Numbered from the stretch's first letter, positions 1 through 5,319 are shown. The stretch is 5,911 nt of DNA from Bacillota bacterium (GCA_023415525.1 JAEZKI010000454.1:1-5911), one strand, 5' to 3'. Notes: generated by a model not told the origin, from the sequence alone. Made by a program: numbers and translations.

Positions 1-1439
1 AGCAAGGTGGTAAGCTCAGGCATGAGTTTGCGGATAAGGCGAATTATTCAAGCTTTGCCATGAGCAGTGATGGAAAGTATTTGGCTGTAGGGACTTGGAT
101 GAGTGATGATGAGTATAATGAAGAAGATGGAAGCATCCAAATATGGGAAGTAGCTTCTGGTCGCTGCGTAAACCTTTTAAAAGATGATTATGCAGGTATA
201 GGCTGGCTTGATTATCCCTGTGCCCTACAATGGAGTCCAGATAATAAGAGGCTTGGTGTAACCTTGAATACCAATCAAGTATCCAGCTTTAATCCTTTTG
301 GGATGACAGTTAAAGCTTTAGCTACTGCAGGCGTCACTAACGGATGGGATACTCCCCCGGCTTGGTGCTGGATAAAGGATTCTTCATGCTTTGCTATCAG
401 TTGTTTTGGGAATTCTGAGCTGCCTCTATGCATTTGTAAGACCAATATGACTCGTATAGATGAAAGTAATGCCAAGTGGTTCAAAGAAAGAGAAGGAGAT
501 TCAGAAGCTAATGAGGAGATAGAACCAGAATTTCAACCTTATACAGTATGTCATGCTACTAGAAATAGCAACCTGGTTTTTGGATATAATAATCACGAGG
601 AGATTTATGGTATTAACATTAAGACAGGACAACTTGCATGGGAACTAAATAGTGCTTCCCCTGTCGGCTTTAGCCCCTTAGATGATTTCTTTGTCTACCT
701 AGAAGATGAACACATCCAAATTGCAGATTTGAATACAGGTAAAGTAAAAGAGTGTATTCCAAACGTTGAATCCATACAGGGCTTTGAATTTGCGCCTAAT
801 AGCCAACGCTATGCAGCTTATGGGGAAAATAGAATAACTATATGGGATTATAATAAAAAGGTTGCTACTTTTGAGTTAGACTCCTCTTTACTCATTCAAG
901 ATTATTTTGAATGCGAATTAAGACCTATTGCCTTTAATACAAGTGGGGATAAAATAGTTTGCTTGCTAGATAATGGAGACATTCAAGTTTGGTCCCTTAA
1001 GGATGGCGTACCAAGCAAAATCCTTACCTATCCATCAAAGGCCACGGGGATTTATTGGGGAGAAGCATTAGTGGGTGTAAGTGGCGAAGCTCTTATTTTT
1101 TTTAAAGAAGATGGAACACTTATTCGTACTTGTGATAAAGCAGCTCAGATAGCAGCTTATAATGAAGTATACGATACCGTAGGCTCTCCATTAGAAATAG
1201 GGGATGAAGATTGGATGACTTACGGGGACAGCTCCTCATTATATCCTTTCAAATATAAGGAGCAAGCAGAGTGGCTAGTAGCACTTGAGACAGGTAATAT
1301 CATCAGCTCTTGTAAAGGCTTAAAGGAGTTAGATCCACATTTATCCTATACATGGAAAAACAAATATGCTTGGCCTGTTAGCTGGAGAAAAACGACAGTT
1401 TATGATACGATGGCACAAGCAAAAGTCCAACATATTTAA
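1..1439 (+). CDS. WD40-type beta-propeller protein, 5'-truncated by window edge
   Basis: The reading frame is open from base 3 to the stop at 1437-1439, giving 478 visible residues. The first ATG (base 60) is almost certainly internal: the 19 codons before it are coding-like, and that ATG lies in the middle of a WD40-like blade (SSFAMSSDGKYLAVGT). No ribosome binding site precedes it. Degenerate blades recur at about 30-60 residue spacing, with strand patterns such as DGSIQIWEVASG, NRITIWDYNKK, GDIQVWSLKDG and EALIFFKEDG. Preceding strands resemble hydrophobic-F-SPxxxxL (LQWSPDNKRL, VGFSPLDDF, FEFAPNSQRY). The last 90 residues or so are tryptophan- and tyrosine-rich and do not show clear blades. 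No membrane segment is seen in the visible part; location is probably cytoplasmic, but the missing N-terminus could change that. WD40 propellers are protein-interaction scaffolds, and no catalytic role is visible. A strong hairpin terminator follows, so this gene ends its transcription unit. The WD40 assignment is fairly sure; the specific function is unknown. Confidence 0.85.
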   Translation, partial: QGGKLRHEFADKANYSSFAMSSDGKYLAVGTWMSDDEYNEEDGSIQIWEVASGRCVNLLKDDYAGIGWLDYPCALQWSPDNKRLGVTLNTNQVSSFNPFGMTVKALATAGVTNGWDTPPAWCWIKDSSCFAISCFGNSELPLCICKTNMTRIDESNAKWFKEREGDSEANEEIEPEFQPYTVCHATRNSNLVFGYNNHEEIYGINIKTGQLAWELNSASPVGFSPLDDFFVYLEDEHIQIADLNTGKVKECIPNVESIQGFEFAPNSQRYAAYGENRITIWDYNKKVATFELDSSLLIQDYFECELRPIAFNTSGDKIVCLLDNGDIQVWSLKDGVPSKILTYPSKATGIYWGEALVGVSGEALIFFKEDGTLIRTCDKAAQIAAYNEVYDTVGSPLEIGDEDWMTYGDSSSLYPFKYKEQAEWLVALETGNIISSCKGLKELDPHLSYTWKNKYAWPVSWRKTTVYDTMAQAKVQHI

Positions 1440-1521
1440 AGTAATGGCAAACCCATGAATGAATGGTGCCAGGACAGTAGAATAACTTGACTAATATAAT
1501 GGGGCGTTACTTATAATTGTA

Positions 1522-1562
1522 AAAAGCAGGTCATGATAAGAAAGTAATCATGACCTGCTTTT
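1522..1562 (+). terminator. Rho-independent terminator after the WD40 gene, likely bidirectional
   Basis: A perfect 15-bp stem pairs 1522-1536 (AAAAGCAGGTCATGA) with 1548-1562, around an 11-base loop at 1537-1547. The stem ends in AAAA/TTTT, so each strand carries a short T tract at its 3' side. It lies 83 bases after the WD40 stop and isolates that gene from the NHL fragment downstream. The T tract on the plus strand is short (TTTTATTCT), but the long stem supports the call. Confidence 0.85.
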
Positions 1563-1606
1563 ATTCTACTAGTCATTGAATACGAATTGTGAAGAGACAT
1601 TTTATT

Positions 1607-1634
1607 TTGTAAAAGATGTAAAGTATTTCATAAT
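1607..1634 (+). promoter_or_regulatory. Possible sigma-A promoter for the NHL-repeat ORF
   Basis: TTGTAA (1607-1612) and CATAAT (1629-1634) are separated by 16 bases and match the -35 and -10 consensus at 4/6 and 5/6 positions. Transcription would start near 1641, giving a leader of about 60 bases before the ATG at 1700. In such A+T-rich DNA matches like this occur by chance, so the call is tentative. Confidence 0.3.
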
Positions 1635-1699
1635 AAGACTAGTTGTTGTCATATTTAAAAAGGTATGCTGTAGATAGCATTTATGAAGGAGGTAATAGG

Positions 1700-1894
1700 A
1701 TGGTGCAGGATGAAAAATATCTAAGAGGTAAAGTATATAACATTGCAGGTACAGGTAGAGGGGGCTATAGTGGAGATGGGATGCTAAAGGCCCTTGATAC
1801 GAGTTTGTGCATTCATGGACTAAGAATAGATTCAGCCAATAATTTATATTTTAATGACTTCATAAATCATAGGGTAAGTGTAGTAAAATTTTGA
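1700..1894 (+). CDS. Single NHL-repeat mini-protein (64 aa), possibly a frameshifted remnant
   Basis: The start ATG at 1700 is fixed by a textbook ribosome binding site, AAGGAGGT at 1686-1693. A longer reading from a TTG at 1643 would add 19 residues with no ribosome binding site. The 64-residue product contains one recognisable NHL blade: a VYNIAGTGRGGYSGDG segment (about residues 12-27), then hydrophobic LRIDSANNLYFNDF and NHRVSVVKF at the C-terminus. NHL proteins normally stack about six blades into a propeller, so one blade could not form a closed propeller by itself; it would have to oligomerise or be a remnant. Dropping one T in the AAAATTTT run near 1885-1892 lets the reading continue in the same style as DGTKKDLFVVK to a TGA at 1926-1928, which suggests a frameshift. 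No partner or substrate can be inferred. The NHL match is good, but whether the gene is functional is doubtful. Confidence 0.6.
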   Translation: MVQDEKYLRGKVYNIAGTGRGGYSGDGMLKALDTSLCIHGLRIDSANNLYFNDFINHRVSVVKF

Positions 1895-1926
1895 TGGCAC
1901 AAAGAAGGATCTATTTGTAGTAAAAT
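1879..1926 (+). repeat. 11-bp direct repeat flanking the NHL reading-frame end
   Basis: TGTAGTAAAAT occurs at 1879-1889 and again at 1916-1926, 37 bases apart. The first copy encodes the VVK near the NHL stop. The second encodes VVK in the shifted frame and overlaps the candidate -35 box of the AraC-type gene. The repeat may reflect local duplication or chance in A+T-rich DNA. Confidence 0.5.
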
Positions 1927-1943
1927 GAAAGAAATACTATAGT
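1915..1943 (+). promoter_or_regulatory. Candidate sigma-A promoter of the AraC-type regulator gene
   Basis: TTGTAG (1915-1920) and TATAGT (1938-1943) are separated by exactly 17 bases and match the consensus at 3/6 and 5/6 positions. Transcription would begin near 1950, leaving a very short leader that just includes the AGAGGGG ribosome binding site (1951-1957) before the ATG at 1963. The good -10 and ideal spacing favour it; the short leader weakens it. Confidence 0.45.
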
Positions 1944-1962
1944 GCAATAAAGAGGGGATATC

Positions 1963-2841
1963 ATGGAATGGACAGAAGGATTAAAACAAGCCATAGAGTT
2001 TATAGAAGCACATTTATTGGAAGAAATAAGTGTAGAGGATGTAGCTGCCCATATTTACCTTTCACCCTTTTATTTTCAAAAGGGATTTAAACTAATAACG
2101 GGCTATACTGTAGGCGAATATGTAAGAAATAGACGGTTATATTTGGCTGCCCTTGAGATTGTTAAAGGGGACAAGCGTGTTATTGATTTAGCTTATAAAT
2201 ATGGTTATGATACACCTGAAAGCTTTTCAAAGGCTTTTACGCGTCTCCATGGTGTTTCACCTATACAAGTAAAGGAGCAACCTTATAAAATGAAAACTTT
2301 CCAGCCCTTACAGGTTAGTTTATCTATTAAAGGGGCAGATAAACTAGAATATAGGATAGAAAAGATGGAGGCTTTTAAGATTATTGGCATGGATAGGATC
2401 TTTCGATACGACTGTGCATTTGATGAAATTCCATTATATTGGGAAGAGTATGTAAAACAATGTATGACCGAGAAGAATGAAGAAATACGAGATGCATGGA
2501 TGGCCTATAATATTGGGGTGTATGGCATTTGCATAGAGGAGGAGAGAGGGTGTGACACCTTTCAGTATTTGATAGCAGGTCCTTATAAAGAAGATAAGAG
2601 GGTCTATCCGGACAGCTTTAAGGTGATTACTATCCCTGCTTTAACTTGGGCTAAGTTTAAGTGTATAGGGCCTATGCCAGAAACGATACAGTCTCTCAAT
2701 AGGAGGATTTTTGAGGAGTGGCTACCAGCCAATAGACACTATGAAATTATAGCAGGCTATAATATAGAGGTCTATTTTAAAGGAGATATTAAGTCTGTAG
2801 ATTATATAAGTGAGATTTGGATTCCAGTAAGGGTAATTTAA
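1963..2841 (+). CDS. AraC-family transcriptional regulator with C-terminal GyrI-like ligand-binding domain
   Basis: This 292-residue protein starts at ATG 1963, 5 bases after an AGAGGGG ribosome binding site. Residues 7-105 form a two-helix-turn-helix AraC/XylS DNA-binding domain. The first helix-turn-helix is around ISVEDVAAHIYLSPFYFQKGF (residues 22-42); the second is around DLAYKYGYDTPESFSKAF (75-92), followed by the family signature HGVSP (96-100). Residues about 128-292 resemble the GyrI-like (AraC effector-binding / SOUL-related) domain: it opens YRIEKMEAFKIIGM, has YGICIEEE and FQYLIAGPY in the middle, and ends EIWIPV, the usual closing strand. Such Rob/BmrR-like fusions bind hydrophobic or cationic small molecules and usually activate detoxification, efflux or neighbouring genes. 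The HTH is N-terminal and the sensor C-terminal, as in Rob. The hydrolase gene downstream is co-directional, 86 bases away, with no terminator between, so it may be co-transcribed or be the target. Domain assignment is firm; ligand and targets are unknown. Confidence 0.93.
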   Translation: MEWTEGLKQAIEFIEAHLLEEISVEDVAAHIYLSPFYFQKGFKLITGYTVGEYVRNRRLYLAALEIVKGDKRVIDLAYKYGYDTPESFSKAFTRLHGVSPIQVKEQPYKMKTFQPLQVSLSIKGADKLEYRIEKMEAFKIIGMDRIFRYDCAFDEIPLYWEEYVKQCMTEKNEEIRDAWMAYNIGVYGICIEEERGCDTFQYLIAGPYKEDKRVYPDSFKVITIPALTWAKFKCIGPMPETIQSLNRRIFEEWLPANRHYEIIAGYNIEVYFKGDIKSVDYISEIWIPVRVI

Positions 2842-2882
2842 CCTGTCAAATCGAAACAAAAAATGACCGGATTATTCTTTTG

Positions 2883-2900
2883 ATTCATCATACAATGAAT
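2883..2900 (+). promoter_or_regulatory. Small inverted repeat over a candidate -10 box before the C45 hydrolase gene
   Basis: ATTCAT (2883-2888) and ATGAAT (2895-2900) form a 6-bp inverted repeat with a 6-base spacer. A -10-like TACAAT (2891-2896) lies within it, but no good -35 is spaced 16-18 bases upstream, which would fit an activator-dependent promoter such as one driven by the AraC-type protein. A second weak possibility is TTGATT (2880-2885) with TCTAAT (2904-2909). The evidence is thin; the gene could instead be read through from the regulator. Confidence 0.25.
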
Positions 2901-2927
2901 GCATCTAATACGAAGGGATGAGATAAA

Positions 2928-4052
2928 ATGATGAAACAAAAAACATATTATTATGAGGTAAGCGGAACACATAAAGAGATTGGTAAACAGCTTGCTAAAA
3001 TTGTGGATGTACAAAAAATGGTTATGCCCCTACCCCCTTTTATCACAAAAAAAGACATAGAGGAGGCCATAAAACTCTATGAGAAGTATTGCCCAGGCTT
3101 AATGGAAGAACTTACAGGCTTTGCAGAAGAAGGGAAAGTCCAAGTTAAGGATTTAGCCTACTTTTGGATGACTTATCTAGTACCTAGATGCTCAGGAATG
3201 GCTATCTTAGGGAGCAAAATGATAGATGGGCATACAAAACTTGTGAGAAATTATGAGTTTGGTCTAGAGGAGGAAGATTTGGCAGTTTGTCAAATTCATG
3301 TAGAAGGCAAGTATAAGCATATAGGAGGGACCTCCGTTGTTTTTGGCAGGACAGAAGGGATTAATGAATGTGGTCTTGCAGTAGCTATGAGCTCTTGTGG
3401 TATACCAGTTAGTAATATAGAGGGCATGAGACCATCTCAAATCAAAGGACTTCAGTTTTGGGCTGTTATAAGAAGTTTATTAGATCATTGCAAAGATGTA
3501 GAAGAAGCCTTAGAGATGGCACAGGAGATGCCTATTGCTTTTAATCTTAACTTGTATCTAGCAGATGCTAAGGGGAATGTAGGTTTATTAGAGACAATAA
3601 ATGGTCATAAAGCTTATAAAAAGATTTCAGAAGCAACCCTAGAAAAGTATGTTTATGGTACCAATCATATTGTCCTTCCAGAACTTCAAGTTTATGAGCC
3701 AGTAGGGATGAGGAATTCTATTGTGCGTTATGAAAAAATGACTGAGTTTTTAGAAAGTCATGACCAGTTAAGTGAAACACAAGTTAAAGAGTTCTTACTT
3801 CAGAAATATCCAGAAGGCCCAACATGCTATTACTATAGCTCTTGGTTTGGAACCATTAAATCAGTGGTAATGGACCCTATAGAGAAACGTTTTAGTATTT
3901 GTTGGTTAGGACATAAGGAAAACGGTTGGGAAGATTATGTTGTAGGGCAACCTATGGAAAGCATGGAGAAAGAAAAGCTTGTAACCTTTGAAAATGCTAC
4001 ACCCGATCTGTTTGAAATGATACCTATTCCTACAAAGGATAGGGAAAAATAA
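2928..4052 (+). CDS. C45 / choloylglycine-hydrolase-like N-terminal-nucleophile amidohydrolase
   Basis: The 374-residue product starts at ATG 2928, 9 bases after AAGGGA (2913-2918); a second ATG follows directly but is less well spaced. The fold signatures are those of linear-amide C-N hydrolases of the peptidase C45 / acyl-CoA:6-aminopenicillanate acyltransferase and bile-salt-hydrolase superfamily. They are: a candidate nucleophile Cys88 in PRCSG, then DGHTKLVRNYEFG (100-112) with the conserved Arg-Asn, FGRTEGINECGLAVAMSS (139-156), a TNH motif (245-247), and a C-terminal MDPIEKRFSICWLG segment (315-328). Residues 1-87 would be a prosegment removed by self-cleavage before Cys88. In the fungal penicillin acyltransferase the residue before the cysteine is Gly; here it is Arg87. 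No signal peptide or membrane segment is seen, so the enzyme is probably cytoplasmic. It would hydrolyse, or transfer an acyl group from, a small amide; the substrate cannot be read from sequence. The upstream ligand-sensing AraC regulator may control it. A hairpin terminator follows within the end of the convergent gene. Confidence 0.85.
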   Translation: MMKQKTYYYEVSGTHKEIGKQLAKIVDVQKMVMPLPPFITKKDIEEAIKLYEKYCPGLMEELTGFAEEGKVQVKDLAYFWMTYLVPRCSGMAILGSKMIDGHTKLVRNYEFGLEEEDLAVCQIHVEGKYKHIGGTSVVFGRTEGINECGLAVAMSSCGIPVSNIEGMRPSQIKGLQFWAVIRSLLDHCKDVEEALEMAQEMPIAFNLNLYLADAKGNVGLLETINGHKAYKKISEATLEKYVYGTNHIVLPELQVYEPVGMRNSIVRYEKMTEFLESHDQLSETQVKEFLLQKYPEGPTCYYYSSWFGTIKSVVMDPIEKRFSICWLGHKENGWEDYVVGQPMESMEKEKLVTFENATPDLFEMIPIPTKDREK

Positions 4053-4070
4053 TAAAGGATAAATCTTTAG

Positions 4071-4104
4071 ATCGTCAGTCATGTATGAGCTGGCGATATT
4101 TTTT
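4071..4104 (+). terminator. Terminator of the C45 hydrolase gene, overlapping the hxlR-family 3' end
   Basis: ATCGTCAG (4071-4078) pairs with CTGGCGAT (4090-4097), with one U-G wobble, around an 11-base loop, and is followed by TTTTTT at 4099-4104. It works best on the plus strand: on the minus strand the wobble becomes a C-A mismatch and no T tract follows. The loop, right arm and T tract lie inside the stop and last codons of the convergent regulator gene, so the same bases are both coding and terminator. Confidence 0.65.
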
Positions 4105-4450
4105 GACCCCATTTTGCAAGTTCAAAAAAGACATGGATAAGTTCTTTACCAGATTCAGTAAGAGAATACTCGACATGAGGGGGGATTTCGTTAAACTGAG
4201 TACGATGGATAACTTCGGCTTTTTCAAATTTTTTTAGGACATTTGTTAATACAGTATTGGTTATGTTAGGAAGATTTTTTTTAAACTCTCCAAAACGAAG
4301 GGTATCATATTTAAGAAGCAAAAAAAGAATCTTAAGCTCCCATTTTCCACTGATTAAATCAAGAGATGAAGAGAGTGGACAGTTTAGAGTGTGTATCTCC
4401 ATAGTTTTGACATATTCTAAGAAATCAGAAGAAGACTTGAAAGGAAACAT
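4079..4450 (-). CDS. HxlR-family (DUF24) winged-helix regulator, probable thiol redox sensor
   Basis: The chosen ATG at 4450 gives 123 residues and has GGGGG (4461-4457) six bases upstream. An in-frame ATG at 4489 would add 13 residues but has no ribosome binding site. Residues 24-115 cover the whole HxlR domain: CPLSSSLDLISGKWELKILF (24-43), the recognition-helix region NITNTVLTNVLKKFEKAEVI (62-81), the wing with PPHVEYSLTESGKEL (90-104) and the closing AKWG (112-115). The family binds DNA as a dimer. In Bacillus subtilis YodB and HypR the conserved N-terminal cysteine senses disulfide or electrophile stress; here Cys24 sits at that place and is the only cysteine in the protein. The gene is divergent from a nitroreductase gene, just as YodB and HypR are linked to nitroreductases, so it probably controls that gene and itself from the shared intergenic region. 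It is convergent with the C45 hydrolase gene, with 26 bases between stops. Confidence 0.92.
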   Translation of the reverse strand: MFPFKSSSDFLEYVKTMEIHTLNCPLSSSLDLISGKWELKILFLLLKYDTLRFGEFKKNLPNITNTVLTNVLKKFEKAEVIHRTQFNEIPPHVEYSLTESGKELIHVFFELAKWGQKISPAHT

Positions 4451-4494
4451 AGAATACCCCCAATAAAGTAATTTTAATAAGTATATCATATTCT

Positions 4495-4516
4495 TTGGTA
4501 TTATTTATCATACTAA
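4495..4516. promoter_or_regulatory. Imperfect palindrome, candidate HxlR-family operator
   Basis: TTGGTAT (4495-4501) and ATACTAA (4510-4516) are inverted with one mismatch around 8 bases, giving a 22-bp imperfect palindrome with GTAT/ATAC half-sites. Dimeric HxlR-family proteins bind this sort of short inverted site near their own genes. It sits 45 bases upstream of the regulator start and overlaps the -35 of one candidate nitroreductase promoter, a position suited to repression. Confidence 0.4.
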
Positions 4517-4524
4517 GTTATAAA
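4495..4524 (+). promoter_or_regulatory. Alternative upstream promoter candidate (P1) for the nitroreductase gene
   Basis: TTGGTA (4495-4500) and TATAAA (4519-4524) are 18 bases apart and match the consensus at 4/6 and 5/6 positions. A start near 4531 would place both arms of the inverted repeat 4550-4603 into the mRNA leader. It is weaker than the promoter candidate at 4536-4564. Confidence 0.3.
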
Positions 4525-4535
4525 AAACTGCGTAC

Positions 4536-4564
4536 TTATCATAAAACAGCCACCTCATTATAAT
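4536..4564 (+). promoter_or_regulatory. Best sigma-A promoter candidate (P2) for the nitroreductase gene
   Basis: TTATCA (4536-4541) and a perfect TATAAT (4559-4564) are separated by exactly 17 bases. Transcription would start near 4571, leaving a leader of about 36 bases with the ribosome binding site GAGGTG (4597-4602). The -10 overlaps a perfect TATAAT on the other strand, so divergent promoters would share this spot. Confidence 0.55.
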
Positions 4565-4603
4565 AAGCATAGATTATGAAGTAAGAAAAATAGAATGAGG
4601 TGG
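4550..4603 (+). repeat. Perfect 10-bp inverted repeat whose right arm holds the nitroreductase ribosome binding site
   Basis: CCACCTCATT (4550-4559) is the exact reverse complement of AATGAGGTGG (4594-4603), with 34 bases between. The right arm contains the GAGGTG ribosome binding site that precedes ATG 4607, and the left arm is therefore an anti-ribosome-binding-site. In RNA the two would form a hairpin hiding the translation start, but only if transcription begins upstream of 4550. The left arm also touches the -10 box at 4559, so the repeat could instead be a DNA operator with distant half-sites. Confidence 0.6.
4557..4562 (-). promoter_or_regulatory. Candidate -10 box for the hxlR-family gene
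   Basis: Read on the minus strand, 4562-4557 is a perfect TATAAT, though no good -35 lies 16-18 bases further upstream. It would give the regulator a leader of about 100 bases running through the TATCATA copies and the palindrome, allowing autoregulation. Another weaker -10, TATGAT at 4512-4507, lies inside the palindrome. Confidence 0.3.
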
Positions 4604-4606
4604 AAA

Positions 4607-5173
4607 ATGAAGAATAATGAAGAATATACCTATGCAATGCATACTTTAAGCATATTGGAAAAACGTAAATCCTGTAGATATTATACAGAAGGCTTAATTT
4701 CACAAGAGGAGTTAGAAGCGATTTTAATGGCAGGGAATGCAGCACCTATTGGGATGAATCGGATAAGGGATATAAAAATCTTTGTCATACAAAATCCATC
4801 GTTGTTAATGGAATTAGAAGAAAATACTCAACTAATATATGCAAGAATGGGGTTAAAAATGGATGGAATCTACAATGCCCCCACACTCATAATAGTTACA
4901 GTAAAGAAATTGGAGGGTGCATTTCAAAAGGCACAATATTGTAGTGCAGCATGCATTATAGAGAATATGCTTATAGCTGCTACAGAGATGGAATTAGGAA
5001 ATATATTTTTAACGGGTGTGGCTACAGCATTAAATGAAAATGAAGTTTTACTCAGAAAAATAGGTATTCCAGAGGACTATGAAGCAGTAGGAGCAATGGC
5101 AGTAGGTAAAACAGAGGAAGAAGAGACAAAAAGGCAGTTATCCCCGTTAAGGATAGCGGTAGAACGAAGGTGA
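4607..5173 (+). CDS. Nitroreductase-family FMN oxidoreductase
   Basis: The 188-residue product is read from ATG 4607, six bases after GAGG of the AATGAGGTGG ribosome binding site. An in-frame ATG at 4595 lies inside that ribosome binding site and has none of its own. The sequence follows the nitroreductase fold. RKSCRYY (20-26) is the usual N-terminal Arg-Arg/Lys-Ser-x-Arg FMN-phosphate motif. AAPIGMNRI (45-53) corresponds to the APSxxN flavin-contact loop. APTLIIV (91-97) is a core strand. YCSAACIIENMLIAATEMELG (111-131) is the dimer-interface helix, and KIGIPEDYEAVGAMAVGK (151-168) is the C-terminal IPxxYxxVxxxxxG element. The protein is soluble and probably dimeric, using NAD(P)H to reduce nitro compounds, quinones or similar electrophiles; the true substrate is not visible. 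The divergent HxlR-family regulator and the structured intergenic region suggest induction by electrophile or oxidative stress. The gene ends with TGA followed in frame by TAA and TGA. Confidence 0.93.
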   Translation: MKNNEEYTYAMHTLSILEKRKSCRYYTEGLISQEELEAILMAGNAAPIGMNRIRDIKIFVIQNPSLLMELEENTQLIYARMGLKMDGIYNAPTLIIVTVKKLEGAFQKAQYCSAACIIENMLIAATEMELGNIFLTGVATALNENEVLLRKIGIPEDYEAVGAMAVGKTEEEETKRQLSPLRIAVERR

Positions 5174-5175
5174 TA

Positions 5176-5319
5176 ATGAAAAAGGTCATGCCAATAAAGG
5201 TAGTTACTTAATAGAGTGGTTAATAGGAAGGTGTCACTAAGGTTGTCAAGAAGACTGGGGATTCCTTTATATTGAGAGAAATGTACTTAACTGTAGAAGA
5301 AATGATAGAATGGAGTTAA
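5176..5319 (+). pseudogene. Remnant of an unidentified small gene
   Basis: Directly after the nitroreductase, an ATG at 5176 with AAGGTGATA just upstream opens a short reading frame, MKKVMPIKVVT, which stops at 5209. In the same frame, after four stops within 5209-5226 (two TAATAG pairs), a 30-residue stretch from 5227 reads like real protein: VTKVVKKTGDSFILREMYLT followed by VEEMIEWS, ending at TAA 5317-5319. This stretch has no suitable start codon or ribosome binding site of its own. The pattern suggests the C-terminal end of a decayed gene, with the 5' part lost or scrambled. I do not recognise the family. It could also be chance coding-like sequence, since 30 codons is short. Confidence 0.35.

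Larger units (their letters stand above)
4484..4543. repeat. Three direct copies of TATCATA in the divergent promoter region
   Basis: TATCATA is found at 4484-4490, 4506-4512 and 4537-4543, with start-to-start spacings of 22 and 31 bases, near two and three DNA turns. The second and third copies share a longer TTATCATA, and the third overlaps the better candidate -35 of the nitroreductase promoter. These may be protein-binding half-sites, though short A+T-rich repeats can arise by chance. Confidence 0.4.

Noticed and set aside
275..484. Minus-strand 69-residue open frame within the WD40 gene
   Set aside because: It lies wholly inside a well-supported coding region on the other strand and has no recognisable motif.
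1446..1470. GGCA-CCAT / ATGG-TGCC bulged hairpin just after the WD40 stop
   Set aside because: It is short and bulged with no T tract; the nearby 15-bp hairpin is a much better terminator.
1487..1500. TTGACT followed by TATAAT as a promoter after the WD40 gene
   Set aside because: The two boxes are only 2 bases apart, no -35 is suitably placed for the TATAAT, and a strong terminator follows at once.
3906..4112. Minus-strand 68-residue open frame across the hydrolase and hxlR 3' ends
   Set aside because: It is a shadow of two convergent genes and has no family resemblance.
4257..4466. Plus-strand 69-residue open frame opposite the hxlR-family gene
   Set aside because: The opposite strand encodes a complete HxlR domain.
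4513..4542. Minus-strand 9-codon leader ORF (ATG at 4542) preceded by AATGAGGTGG
   Set aside because: The spacing from GAGG to ATG is long (10 bases), and the likely -10 for this strand overlaps the ribosome-binding-site-like sequence, so it would not be transcribed. It is better explained as the other arm of the inverted repeat.
4539..4745. Minus-strand 68-residue hydrophobic open frame opposite the nitroreductase start
   Set aside because: It overlaps the N-terminal FMN motif of the nitroreductase, and its hydrophobic composition is the expected complement of A+T-rich coding DNA.
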